This document shows, piece after piece, positions 34,578-42,471 of a stretch of 54,019 nt of DNA; the first letter of the stretch is position 1, and every line of letters starts with the position of its first letter. The stretch covers positions 1 to 54,019 of the forward strand of contig JAIPES010000008.1 of assembly GCA_021737045.1 (NCBI GenBank). Reading direction: 5' to 3'. The notes beneath the pieces are model-generated. The model saw nothing but the letters and a program-made list of their open reading frames with translations, was not told where the DNA came from and ran no database searches. This DNA comes from Desulfobacteraceae bacterium (lineage in GTDB: Bacteria; Desulfobacterota; Desulfobacteria; Desulfobacterales; Desulfosalsimonadaceae). A program made the translations under genes and the position numbers.

Positions 34578-34714
34578 TCCTATAGATCTGGGGTTCCGGA
34601 GTTTTTGGCCGGTTTATGCCGCAGGCTTGTCACCCTGCAGGCGTTGCGTTTTGGAAAGGGGCGTATTATGATGCCTTGGGGTTTTTGGGATTAAATTGCA
34701 ACCGGTTGTGGTGG

Positions 34715-35890
34715 ATGAACATGCGTTTTTTCAGGGACGGAAATCTGCTGATCCTGCTTGCGGTGGTCATGTTTGCGGTCACCGGCGGCAGCCTTGTGGG
34801 GCCGATTCTGCCGGAAATGATCAATCTGGAGGGGGCCACGGGCAGAAACGTGGGCCTGGCGCTGAGCGCCTACACCTTTGCCGCCATGTTGGCCACCCCG
34901 CTTCTGGGGCCGGTGGCTGACCGGTTTGGCAGAAAAAAGGTGATTGTTCCCTCGGTGATGCTGTTTGGGGCGGCCGGACTGCTGATCACCTTTACCCGGT
35001 CGTTCTGGGTTTTGCTGGTATGGCGGGCCCTTCAGGGAATCGCCGTGGGCGGCATGATGAATACCGTGGTGGCGGCCATCGGGGATATGTACGAGGAGCC
35101 GGACCGGACCCGGGCCATGGGATACCGTATAACGGTGCAGGGGCTGACAAATGCCACCGTGCCGTTTGTCTCCGGAGCCATTGCCGTGTTTGCCTGGTTT
35201 CTGCCCTTTTACATCCACGCTTCAGCCATTGTGCTCGCGCTTGTTGCAGGGTTTCGGCTAAAGGAGCCGGGCAGAAGCGCCCGGACCCCGGGATACATGA
35301 TCAAGGCCATGGCCGCCATTGCCAACACCCGGGCGGTCTGGCTGTTTTTTTCAAATTTTATGGGATTTGTTCTGCTCTACGGCATTGTGGTCTACATGCC
35401 GATCCTTGTGGTGCGCGATTTCGGGCTCACGACCCTGCATTCCGGGCTGGCCATATCGGCTGCCGCCGGAGTATCGGGCCTTGTGGCCTCCCGGGCCGGG
35501 ACCGTGAGCCGGCATTTTTGCGAGCAAACCCGGGTGATTTGGGGATTTGCCTGCTGCGGGATCAGCCACTTGCTGACGGGCTTTGCCGGAAGTTATCCGC
35601 TTCTGCTGGTGTTTATGGGGGTGTGGGGCCTGGGATTCGGGGTTTTGATGCCCACGCTCAATTCCGCTGCCGCCGGTTTGGTGGCAACTGAGCTGCGCGC
35701 CGGGGTTCTGTCGGTGTTCACCCTGTTGATTTACCTGGGCCAGACCGTATCCCCGCTGTTTCTTGCCCTGTTTGTAACAGATACCGCCGTACGGGGTGCA
35801 TTTTTTGCCGGAAGCGCAATTGCGGTGATTCCGTTTTTGTTTGCCGTTTATATGCGCATATTCGGGTCCCTGCCGGCCCGCAGCCCCTAA
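34715..35890 (+). CDS. Major facilitator superfamily transporter
   Basis: The 391-residue protein has 12 predicted membrane helices. The N-terminal half has LAVVMFAVTGGSLVGPILPE, the MFS loop motif GPVADRFGRKKVIVP between helices 2 and 3, and LVWRALQGIAVGGMM. The C-terminal half has WGLGFGVLMPTLNSAAAGL. It resembles drug or small-molecule proton antiporters of about 400 residues, but the substrate cannot be told. The start MNMRFFRDG is preceded by GGTGG; the ATG two codons later is also possible. It is monocistronic, and its end meets the convergent CPBP gene with only 8 bases between stops. Confidence 0.9.
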   Translation: MNMRFFRDGNLLILLAVVMFAVTGGSLVGPILPEMINLEGATGRNVGLALSAYTFAAMLATPLLGPVADRFGRKKVIVPSVMLFGAAGLLITFTRSFWVLLVWRALQGIAVGGMMNTVVAAIGDMYEEPDRTRAMGYRITVQGLTNATVPFVSGAIAVFAWFLPFYIHASAIVLALVAGFRLKEPGRSARTPGYMIKAMAAIANTRAVWLFFSNFMGFVLLYGIVVYMPILVVRDFGLTTLHSGLAISAAAGVSGLVASRAGTVSRHFCEQTRVIWGFACCGISHLLTGFAGSYPLLLVFMGVWGLGFGVLMPTLNSAAAGLVATELRAGVLSVFTLLIYLGQTVSPLFLALFVTDTAVRGAFFAGSAIAVIPFLFAVYMRIFGSLPARSP

Positions 35891-35898
35891 AAGGCGTT

Positions 35899-36525
35899 TT
35901 ACGGCACCGGCATGACTGCAAAAATAAACGTGCTCCAGATGCAGTGGGAGATGATCACCGGGGACAGATCCTTGAACCGCCAGTACATAATGCCCCAGAA
36001 GGCCCCGGCAACACCGGCTGCGGCCGTGAGCATGAAGTTGCCCGAGCTGATGTGCACGCCCGCGTAACAAAGGGTTGCCAGCAGCCATCCGCCTGCCCCG
36101 CCGAAGCGCACCATGAGCTGGCGCTGCAGATAGCCCCGCCAGTAAATTTCCTCGCACGGCCCGGTGATGAAAAAAAGCAAAAGAATGATGACCCATTGGG
36201 GCGTGCCTTCGCCTTTGTCGTAAATGGCGCCGATCTGGTCGCCGGCAAAGGGCAGCAGGGCCGTTGAAAGGGTTTTTCCGGCCCAGAAAAGCAGATACAG
36301 CAAAGCCGCAGATATCAGGCCGATGGCAATGCTGCGCCAGTTAATGCGAAAATCCATGAGCCGGGCGGGCTGGAGGATAAACGAGAGCACAGCCAGGACA
36401 AAAGCGGAAAACGCGATTTTAAACCAGAACACTCCGAACTGCAGGTAAAAGGTCATCCACCACAGCAGGGCGGCAATGACCACGGTTGCGGCCACGGGTT
36501 TCCAGGCAAAGCGGTATTGATTCAT
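35899..36525 (-). CDS. CPBP family intramembrane metalloprotease
   Basis: This 208-residue membrane protein has the CPBP (Abi) motifs: PCEEIYWRGYLQRQL with the EExxxR glutamates, YAGVHISSGNFML with the first histidine and ISHCIWS with the last. These resemble the active site of the Rce1 family of intramembrane proteases. The start MNQYRFAWKP is chosen because GAGG precedes it and it overlaps the stop of the upstream prenyltransferase as ATGA; the longer frame is inside that gene. Bacterial members process unknown proteins or peptides. Coupling to a UbiA-type enzyme suggests a link with prenylated or lipid-soluble products, but that is inference. Confidence 0.87.
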   Translation of the reverse strand: MNQYRFAWKPVAATVVIAALLWWMTFYLQFGVFWFKIAFSAFVLAVLSFILQPARLMDFRINWRSIAIGLISAALLYLLFWAGKTLSTALLPFAGDQIGAIYDKGEGTPQWVIILLLFFITGPCEEIYWRGYLQRQLMVRFGGAGGWLLATLCYAGVHISSGNFMLTAAAGVAGAFWGIMYWRFKDLSPVIISHCIWSTFIFAVMPVP

Positions 36526-37412
36526 AAAAGGGCCTCGGCAATCAGAGAGATCAGCAGCAGCACGCCAAACACCGTGTCGAGCCGGGCTGTGCGAGCATCT
36601 GCGTCTTTGGGGATTTTTTCCGACATGATCCGCAGGATACTGACGGCAATGGGTACGGAGAAAAACACCATCAAAGACCACCACGAAAGAATCCCGGCGA
36701 GAATCATCACCAGAATGCTGAGGTAAGCTGCGGCAATCAGGGCGAAATACAGGTAAAATCCCTTTTGCGCCCCCAGCACGATGGCGATTGTGCGGATGCG
36801 GCGGCTTTTGTCATGGGCGATATCGCGCAGATTATTGGCCAGCAGCACCAGGGCCACGATGGTGCCAAAGGGGATGCTGATCCACAAGGCATGGGCGCTG
36901 AATTGTTGATGCTGGACATAATAGGTGCCCTCCACCATGAGCGGTCCCCACATGAGAAACACCGAAAATTCCCCCAGGGCGATATACTTGTAGCTCACCG
37001 GCGGGGCCGTGTAGGCCAGGCTGGCCAGCACGCCCACAACGCCGATGGCCAGAATCGGCCAACCCCTTTCGGCGGCCAGCCACAGGCCGATGCCCGCGCC
37101 AATGGCAAAAAGCAGACAGGATGCCGCAAGCACGCTTTTGGGCCGCAGTTTTCCCTCCACCAGTGGGTGGGGCCGGTACTGGGCAGTGGCGGCCTCAACC
37201 GTGTCCACGCCCTTTTGCACGTCATAATAGTCATTGATCAGGTTTGTGGCGGCATGCAGAAAAACCGCACCCAGCAGAGTGACGGCAAAAAGCGTCCAGG
37301 AAAAATGCCCGTCAATGGCCGCCACAGCTCCTCCCACGCCGATGGAAATGGTGGTCATGATAAACGACCAGGGGCGGCTGGCCAGAAACCAGTTTCGGTA
37401 AAGTTCCGTCAC
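36522..37412 (-). CDS. UbiA/MenA-family prenyltransferase
   Basis: The two Mg-polyprenyl-diphosphate motifs are visible: NLINDYYDVQKGVD (with an N in place of the first D, as is usual) and NNLRDIAHDKSRRIRT. About nine membrane helices fill the rest. ASRPWSFIMTTISIGVGGAV at the start and YTAPPVSYKYIALGEFSVFL are like MenA, the 1,4-dihydroxy-2-naphthoate polyprenyltransferase of menaquinone synthesis, the usual quinone of sulfate reducers. The start is uncertain: GTG before TELYRNWFLASR is taken, giving 296 residues; a longer GTG-started frame also exists. It overlaps the CPBP gene by ATGA. Other men genes are absent. Confidence 0.83.
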   Translation of the reverse strand: MTELYRNWFLASRPWSFIMTTISIGVGGAVAAIDGHFSWTLFAVTLLGAVFLHAATNLINDYYDVQKGVDTVEAATAQYRPHPLVEGKLRPKSVLAASCLLFAIGAGIGLWLAAERGWPILAIGVVGVLASLAYTAPPVSYKYIALGEFSVFLMWGPLMVEGTYYVQHQQFSAHALWISIPFGTIVALVLLANNLRDIAHDKSRRIRTIAIVLGAQKGFYLYFALIAAAYLSILVMILAGILSWWSLMVFFSVPIAVSILRIMSEKIPKDADARTARLDTVFGVLLLISLIAEALL

Positions 37413-37627
37413 TTGCAAAAAAACCTGTTGTTTGGCGTCAATCCGGCAACATCCGGAAATCCCCGGATTTTTGATAAACAGGAACCATACGCCAGGCACA
37501 CCCGGGCGTCAAGCGCAAAAATCCCGATACCCGGAAGCCTGCCGGCAGCTTCTGTGCTGCAGCCGGCGGAAAACCCCTTTCATAGGCAGTTTCTATGATT
37601 GTGAAAAGTTTGATCGAAATTAGCGAT

Positions 37628-37657
37628 TTGACACATAAATCATCTTGATCATAGATA
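37628..37657 (+). promoter_or_regulatory. Sigma-70 promoter of the selenium-type operon
   Basis: A perfect TTGACA is followed at 18 bases by TAGATA. The 80-base leader that follows has an ACACA/TGTGT stem and GC-rich segments (GGCTGCGG, GAGCGCC) before the site AAGGGG. The rest of the gap from 37413 is featureless to my eye. Confidence 0.55.
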
Positions 37658-37738
37658 TATCTCAAAACTCAGGGGGCTGCGGAGGCGGCCACACAGAAGT
37701 GATGTGTCTTAACCGAGCGCCGGAAAAGGGGTGACTGA

Positions 37739-38836
37739 ATGAAAAATGTTTTTGCCACAAGATGGGGGATCATAGCTGTGGGCGCGGTGATCGGAGCGGG
37801 GGCCGCGATGCTTCAGTATCTTGGAAATCCGGGCAACATGGGCATCTGCGTTGCCTGCTTTGAAAGAGACATTGCCGGGGCCGTGGGCTTTCACAGGGCT
37901 GCTGTGGTGCAATACATGCGGCCGGAAATCATCGGTTTCGTGCTGGGGTCCCTGGCCGCGGCCCTGGCTTTTAAGGAATTCCGGCCGCGGGGCGGATCAG
38001 CGCCCATTGTCCGGTTTTTTCTGGGCGTGTTTGCCATGATCGGAGCCCTGGTGTTTCTGGGATGCCCGTGGCGGGCCATGCTTCGGCTGGCCGGCGGGGA
38101 TGGAAATGCCATTTTGGGGCTCATCGGGCTGGTTGCCGGCGTCTGGATCGGTACGCGGTTTTTGAAAAAAGGCTACAGTCTGGGCCGGACCCAGAAGCTC
38201 GCTCCTGCGGCGGGCTGGGTGCTGCCGGCTGTTTTTGCCGCTCTTTTTGTGCTCATGCTGATCTATCCCCGGGCAGAAGGCGTGGAGAAAACCGGGATTT
38301 TGTTTTACAGCGTCAAGGGCCCGGGTGCCATGTACGCCCCCCTGGCGGTTTCTGTTATCGCCGGCCTGGTTATCGGTTTTATCGCCCAGAGAAGCCGGTT
38401 TTGCACCATGGGTGCGTTCCGGGACCTGATCTTGTTTAAGCAGGTGCATCTGTTTTCCGGTGTGGTGGCCCTGGTGATCTCCGCCGGGCTGGTCAACCTG
38501 ATCCTCGGCCAGTTTCAACCGGGTTTTGCCGGCCAGCCCGTGGCCCATACCCAGCATGTATGGAACGCCATGGGTATGGTGCTGGCGGGTCTGGCCTTTG
38601 CTTTGGCGGGGGGGTGTCCGGGCCGGCAGTTGTTTTTGTCCGGTGAGGGCGACGGGGATGCGGCCATATTCGTGCTGGGCATGATCGTGGGCGCGGCTGT
38701 CTCCCACAATTTCGGCCTGGCCAGTTCGCCTGCCGGCGTGGGGCCCCACGGGATTGCCGCGGTTGTCATCGGCCTGGCTGTCTGCCTGGTCATCGGGTTT
38801 ACCATGAAACAGCCCCAAACAGGAGGCGCAAGATGA
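37739..38836 (+). CDS. yedE: YedE family selenium/sulfur transporter
   Basis: This 365-residue polytopic protein of the YeeE/YedE group is of the kind proposed to import a selenium compound. It has two repeated halves with the signature RSRFCTMGAFRDLILFK, the N-terminal GICVACFERDIAG, VFLGCPWRAM and LAGGCPGRQLFLSGEGDGDA. Cysteines in these repeats are the chalcogen-relay residues in relatives. No in-frame TGA is present, so this is not a selenoprotein. AAGGGG precedes the ATG. The stop overlaps the TusA-like gene by ATGA, the usual YedE-YedF pairing. The selenium assignment comes from family context, not from anything measured here. Confidence 0.87.
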   Translation: MKNVFATRWGIIAVGAVIGAGAAMLQYLGNPGNMGICVACFERDIAGAVGFHRAAVVQYMRPEIIGFVLGSLAAALAFKEFRPRGGSAPIVRFFLGVFAMIGALVFLGCPWRAMLRLAGGDGNAILGLIGLVAGVWIGTRFLKKGYSLGRTQKLAPAAGWVLPAVFAALFVLMLIYPRAEGVEKTGILFYSVKGPGAMYAPLAVSVIAGLVIGFIAQRSRFCTMGAFRDLILFKQVHLFSGVVALVISAGLVNLILGQFQPGFAGQPVAHTQHVWNAMGMVLAGLAFALAGGCPGRQLFLSGEGDGDAAIFVLGMIVGAAVSHNFGLASSPAGVGPHGIAAVVIGLAVCLVIGFTMKQPQTGGAR

Positions 38837-39057
38837 GCCAAACAGTGGATGCACGGGGGCTTTCCTGCCCCCAGCCGGTTTTGATGGCCCTGGATGCCAT
38901 CAAAAGATCACAGGAGGCGGAAATGGAGGTGTTCGTGGACACCGAGGCCTCCCGGGAAAACGTCAGCCGGGCCGTTGAAAGCCAGGGATGGAAAGTGGAA
39001 AGCATTGCCACCGAAGGGGAAACCTTTCGCCTGGAAATCCGGAAAGCCGCAAAATAA
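38833..39057 (+). CDS. yedF: TusA/YedF-like sulfurtransferase
   Basis: This 74-residue soluble protein of the TusA family has VDARGLSCPQPVLMALDAIK at the N-terminus, where Cys in the CPxP motif carries persulfide or selenide. VDTEASRENVSRAVESQGWK is the rest of the fold. Full-length YedF proteins have a second domain after the TusA domain; here that part is missing and the next gene may supply it. The ATG overlaps the yedE stop, so the transporter and carrier are made together. Cys, not Sec, is encoded. The symbol is given by context. Confidence 0.85.
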   Translation: MSQTVDARGLSCPQPVLMALDAIKRSQEAEMEVFVDTEASRENVSRAVESQGWKVESIATEGETFRLEIRKAAK

Positions 39058-39068
39058 GGAATCCATAT

Positions 39069-39617
39069 TTGGGACTGTTTTCCTTTTTTCGCAAAGAGAA
39101 CAAACAGCCTCCGGTCTCTCTGCGGGACAGGGGGATTCTGGTGTTTGAAAACACCAGCGAGGTGATCGGCGCGGAAAATGTTCTGAAAAAGGGTGGCTGG
39201 CGCATCCGGGTCATGGGGCCGCCCCCGGAAATCCGCACCGGCTGCGATCTGGTCATCGAGTTTCCCCTGGTTTCGGAACTGGAAATCGTCCGCACCCTGG
39301 AAGAAGCCGAAATCATGCCGCTGCAGGTGGTTGCCGTGTCAGACGGGCTGCTTGAACCGGTCAATGTTTTTTTTACCACTGATTACGGCGATTTTCTGAT
39401 GGTTCAGGCCGCCAACATGAAAATCACCGTGGACAAGCGGGATTTGACAGTGGTCAATATCTCGGGCGGGGGTTGTCCGGACGTGCCGTATTTAGCGGCG
39501 CAAATGGTGGGCCGGCGGCTTGACCAGGTCCCGGAGCCGCGCAGCATCGGCCATACCCTGTGCGGATATTCCCTGCAGCTGGCCTTTGAGGAGATCACGC
39601 GAAAATGTTTGCCCTAG
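39069..39617 (+). CDS. DUF3343-type putative Se/S carrier with uncharacterised C-terminal domain
   Basis: The frame starts at TTG (LGLFSFFRKEN) 8 bases after AAGGA and gives 182 residues. The N-terminal part (about residues 20-70) resembles DUF3343: ILVFENTSEVIGAENVLKKG, then MGPPPEIRTGCDLVIEFP, with the conserved cysteine typical of these proposed selenium/sulfur carriers. The second half (about 90-180), with TVVNISGGGCPDVPYLAAQM and SIGHTLCGYSLQLAFEEI, is not a domain I can name. It has two conserved-looking cysteines. The end overlaps the next gene by 13 bases. A role in handing on selenium is inferred from the operon. Confidence 0.65.
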   Translation: MGLFSFFRKENKQPPVSLRDRGILVFENTSEVIGAENVLKKGGWRIRVMGPPPEIRTGCDLVIEFPLVSELEIVRTLEEAEIMPLQVVAVSDGLLEPVNVFFTTDYGDFLMVQAANMKITVDKRDLTVVNISGGGCPDVPYLAAQMVGRRLDQVPEPRSIGHTLCGYSLQLAFEEITRKCLP

Positions 39618-40465
39618 TGGGAACAGTGCCCGAGCATGACTTTCCCCTGGTTTGCGGGCAGGCCCGGGTCTCGGAACAAAACCTGCTTATTGACAATCAT
39701 TGCGTTGCGGTAAACCGCGGGACACCGGCACTTCTGGCAACCGCGGCAAAGGCGTGCGCCTTTTTTGGCGCAGATCCGCCCATGGCTTATCTGGCCGGGG
39801 ATATCGGCAGGGGCGGGGGAAGCCGCAAGGTCTATGCGTATCTGGAGCAAATCCTCGGCCAATGCCGCTATGAAAGCATAACGTTTCATTACATCCAGCC
39901 GGATGTGGACTGGCACAACAGGGTTTTGTTTGCTGTTGAAAACATGCATCCGCGCCCGGTGCTGATCGCGGATGCCGGGTTCATGTATGCGGCCAAGATG
40001 AGCGGCCAGGCGGCCGCTTATGACGTGTTCACCCCGGATATGGGGGAACTGGCTTTTCTGGCGGATCCGGAAGCTCCCCACCCTTTTTATACACGGGGAT
40101 TTATTTTTCATGAACCGTACAGGGCAAAGGAACTGATTGCATCAGCCTATGCGCACGGCAACGCATCCAGGTATCTTCTGGTCAAGGGGAAAACCGATAT
40201 TGCCGCAGATGAAAACGGCATTTCTGACACTGTCAGCCAGCCTGTGGTGCCTGCCATGGAGGCCATCGGCGGCACCGGCGATATTATCACCGGCCTGATT
40301 GCGGCTTTTACCGGCCTGGGAAAAGATCCGCTGACAGCCTGCATTCAGGCATCGGCTGTCAGCCGCCTGGCCGGAAAACTGGCAAATCCCGATCCCGGAA
40401 CCCGGGTCATGGACATCATTGAGCAAATACCCGACGCACTGAAGCGGTTTTTTGAAGAAAAATGA
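39605..40465 (+). CDS. NAD(P)HX dehydratase-like (ribokinase fold) protein of the selenium-type operon
   Basis: This 286-residue soluble protein resembles the C-terminal half of Nnr. PVLIADAGFMYAAKMSG and TPDMGELAFLADPEAP echo the DPTGLN and TPHxGE segments, KGKTDIAADENGISDT follows, and AIGGTGDIITGLIAAF holds the GGxGD box that in Nnr provides the catalytic aspartate. Its N-terminus (FALVGTVPEHDFPLVCGQAR) differs from Nnr, and a complete nnr is elsewhere in the window. So it is probably a paralogue with a special task rather than the housekeeping repair enzyme. It overlaps both neighbours. A kinase activity is an alternative. Confidence 0.7.
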   Translation: MFALVGTVPEHDFPLVCGQARVSEQNLLIDNHCVAVNRGTPALLATAAKACAFFGADPPMAYLAGDIGRGGGSRKVYAYLEQILGQCRYESITFHYIQPDVDWHNRVLFAVENMHPRPVLIADAGFMYAAKMSGQAAAYDVFTPDMGELAFLADPEAPHPFYTRGFIFHEPYRAKELIASAYAHGNASRYLLVKGKTDIAADENGISDTVSQPVVPAMEAIGGTGDIITGLIAAFTGLGKDPLTACIQASAVSRLAGKLANPDPGTRVMDIIEQIPDALKRFFEEK

Positions 40466-40689
40466 ATAGGTTGGACAAATCTGTAAAAATCACCCCGCAG
40501 ATGACCGTGCTTGACGTGGTCAGCCACTACCGAAAGACAGAAGCCGTGTTTAAGCGCTACGATGCTGCGGCCGGAGAATGCATCTGCTGCAATGCCCTTT
40601 TTGACTCCCTGGGCGATATGGCAGACAAATATCGTCTGGATCTTGCCCGGCTGATCACGGATCTGGAGCAGGCCGTCCGGGAGGATTGA
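40462..40689 (+). CDS. DUF1858 domain protein
   Basis: This 75-residue protein is almost entirely a DUF1858 domain: ITPQMTVLDVVSHYRKTEAV, then FKRYDAAAGECICCNALFDS. The domain occurs alone or attached to ScdA/RIC and hybrid-cluster type proteins and is thought to bind redox ligands or interact with iron-sulfur proteins. The CICC cluster of three cysteines is notable. The ATG overlaps the stop of the previous gene as ATGA. It is the fifth and last member of the tightly coupled set beginning with yedE. Confidence 0.82.
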   Translation: MNRLDKSVKITPQMTVLDVVSHYRKTEAVFKRYDAAAGECICCNALFDSLGDMADKYRLDLARLITDLEQAVRED

Positions 40690-40734
40690 AGAAATCGACT
40701 TTTCTTTTAAGCAACATCAGAAAGGAGTTTTTTT

Positions 40735-41574
40735 ATGTTCCGCAGAATCACTTTTGTTTTTCTCTGTTTGTGTACGGCTGTTTTCAGCCTCCAGCCGGTA
40801 TGGGCCGGGTCATCTGGTTTATCGGCGTTTGACGGGTTGTCCGGCAGGTTGACCATTGCCGGCGGCACGGCGCATATCCCGGTGATGAAACAGGCCGCCC
40901 GGCAGATCATGCGTCATAATCCGGATATCGCCATCACCGTGGCCGGCGGCGGCTCCGGTGTGGGGGTCCAGAAAGTCGGTGCCGGTCTGGTGGATATCGG
41001 AAACACCGGCCGGGCATTGAGCGATGAAGAGCGCGACAAGTTCGGGCTCAAATCCTATGCCTTTGCCGTGGACGGTGTTGGCCTTGCTGTTCATCCGGAC
41101 AATCCCCTAAACAATTTGAGCAAAGACCAGGTTAAAGGCATTTTTGCCGGCGAGATTGGTTCCTGGAAGCAAGTTGGGGGAGCTGATCGGCAGATCAACC
41201 TGTATACCCGGGATGAGGCCAGCGGAACCCGGAGCGTTTTCTGGAAAAAAGCCCTGGACAAGGACCCGGTGGCCGTGGAGGCCAATGTGATCCAGTCCAA
41301 CGGGGCCATGAAAGTGGCGATCTCCAGGGACCCTGATGCCATCGGCTATCTCAGCATCGGTCACATGGACGACTCGGTTTCCGGGGTGGCCATCGACGGT
41401 GTTTCCCCCACCCGGGAAAACGCCAAAGACGGGTCTTATCCGGTGGTGCGGAAACTGTACATGAATACAAAGGGCGAGCCCGGCAAGCTGGCCAGGGCGT
41501 TTATTGATTATCTGCAGGGTCCCCGGGGCGGGCAAATCGTGTCTGAAAACGGCTTTATTCCCGGCGGGCAATAA
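40735..41574 (+). CDS. pstS: PstS-type phosphate-binding periplasmic protein
   Basis: A signal peptide (FRRITFVFLCLCTAVFSLQPVWAG, cleavage near residue 25) is followed by a PBP_like_2 fold. RLTIAGGTAHIPVMKQAARQ, AGGGSGVGVQKVGAGLVDIG, the conserved LYTRDEASGTRSVFWKK and DPDAIGYLSIGHMD match bacterial PstS-like binding proteins of about 270-280 residues. AAAGGAG precedes the ATG. It lies 45 bases after the selenium-type operon, close enough for read-through transcription, and I see no Pho box. Phosphate is the expected ligand; another oxyanion cannot be excluded from sequence. Confidence 0.9.
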   Translation: MFRRITFVFLCLCTAVFSLQPVWAGSSGLSAFDGLSGRLTIAGGTAHIPVMKQAARQIMRHNPDIAITVAGGGSGVGVQKVGAGLVDIGNTGRALSDEERDKFGLKSYAFAVDGVGLAVHPDNPLNNLSKDQVKGIFAGEIGSWKQVGGADRQINLYTRDEASGTRSVFWKKALDKDPVAVEANVIQSNGAMKVAISRDPDAIGYLSIGHMDDSVSGVAIDGVSPTRENAKDGSYPVVRKLYMNTKGEPGKLARAFIDYLQGPRGGQIVSENGFIPGGQ

Positions 41575-41604
41575 GGTTTCCGTAACATCAGGATTGGGTT
41601 TGGC

Positions 41605-42471
41605 GTGCATTTTTCGGAAACCTTCAGCCGCATGCTGCTTTATACAGCCGCAATTGTCAGCATGGCCTGCGTGATGGCGGTATTTGCTTTTCTGGTGTAT
41701 TTTGCCTGGCCGGTATTGGCCGGCGGTGAATGGAAGGATTTGCTCAGTTTGAACTGGCGGCCTTTCCAGGCTCACTACGGGATCCTTCCCATGATCCTGG
41801 GATCAATGTATCTCACCGTACTGGCCATGCTGGTGGCATGCCCCCTGGCCGCCGGGGTCTGTCTGTTTTGCTCCGGGCTCGGGCCGGGGCCGGCGGCAGG
41901 GGCGGTCAAAGCCCTGGTGCGCTTTATGTCCGGCATCCCCACGGTTGTTTACGGGTTTGTTGCCGCCTTTACCCTGGTGCCGTTTCTGCGCAGTCATTTT
42001 TCAGGCAGTACGGGCTACTGCCTGCTTGCTGCAGGCCTGATCCTGGGTTTTCTTATATTGCCCACCATCGTGCTCATCGGGTTAAGCGCCCTGGAGCGGG
42101 TGGATCAGGAGCTGTCTTTGACCTGCAGCGCCCTGGGGCTGTCCAGGGTGCAATCGCTGATTCATGTGATTTTTCCGGCTGCATGGCCCGGGCTTTTGGC
42201 TGCGGTGCTGCTTGGCTTTGCCCGGGCGGTGGGAGACACCCTGATTGCACTGATGCTGGCCGGAAATGCACCCCAGCTTCCCGGTTCCCTGTTTGATTCC
42301 ATCCGGACCCTCACCGCCCATATTGCCCTGGTGGTGGCCACCGACAGCCAAAGCCAGGCCTACCGCTCGGTTTTTGCAGCCGGATGCCTGCTGTTTTTCA
42401 TTGCAGCAGCGGTCAATATCACCGTCTTCCGGGTGCGGCAAAAATTCGGGGGGCTTTCGCGTGACGGGTAA
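41605..42471 (+). CDS. pstC: Phosphate ABC transporter permease PstC
   Basis: A 288-residue inner-membrane permease with six predicted helices. MVACPLAAGVCLFCSG, VRFMSGIPTVVYGFVAAFTL and the coupling loop SLTCSALGLSRVQSLIHVIF, PAAWPGLLAAVLLGFARAVG are the PstC/CysTW signatures. The start is a GTG, with AGGA about 12 bases upstream, a wide spacing; no nearer ATG suits the first helix. The stop lies 11 bases inside pstA. The spacing from pstS is 30 bases. Confidence 0.9.
   Translation: MHFSETFSRMLLYTAAIVSMACVMAVFAFLVYFAWPVLAGGEWKDLLSLNWRPFQAHYGILPMILGSMYLTVLAMLVACPLAAGVCLFCSGLGPGPAAGAVKALVRFMSGIPTVVYGFVAAFTLVPFLRSHFSGSTGYCLLAAGLILGFLILPTIVLIGLSALERVDQELSLTCSALGLSRVQSLIHVIFPAAWPGLLAAVLLGFARAVGDTLIALMLAGNAPQLPGSLFDSIRTLTAHIALVVATDSQSQAYRSVFAAGCLLFFIAAAVNITVFRVRQKFGGLSRDG

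Noticed and set aside
37739-38836. YedE or its TusA partner as selenoproteins
   Set aside because: All expected positions are cysteine codons and neither frame contains an internal TGA.
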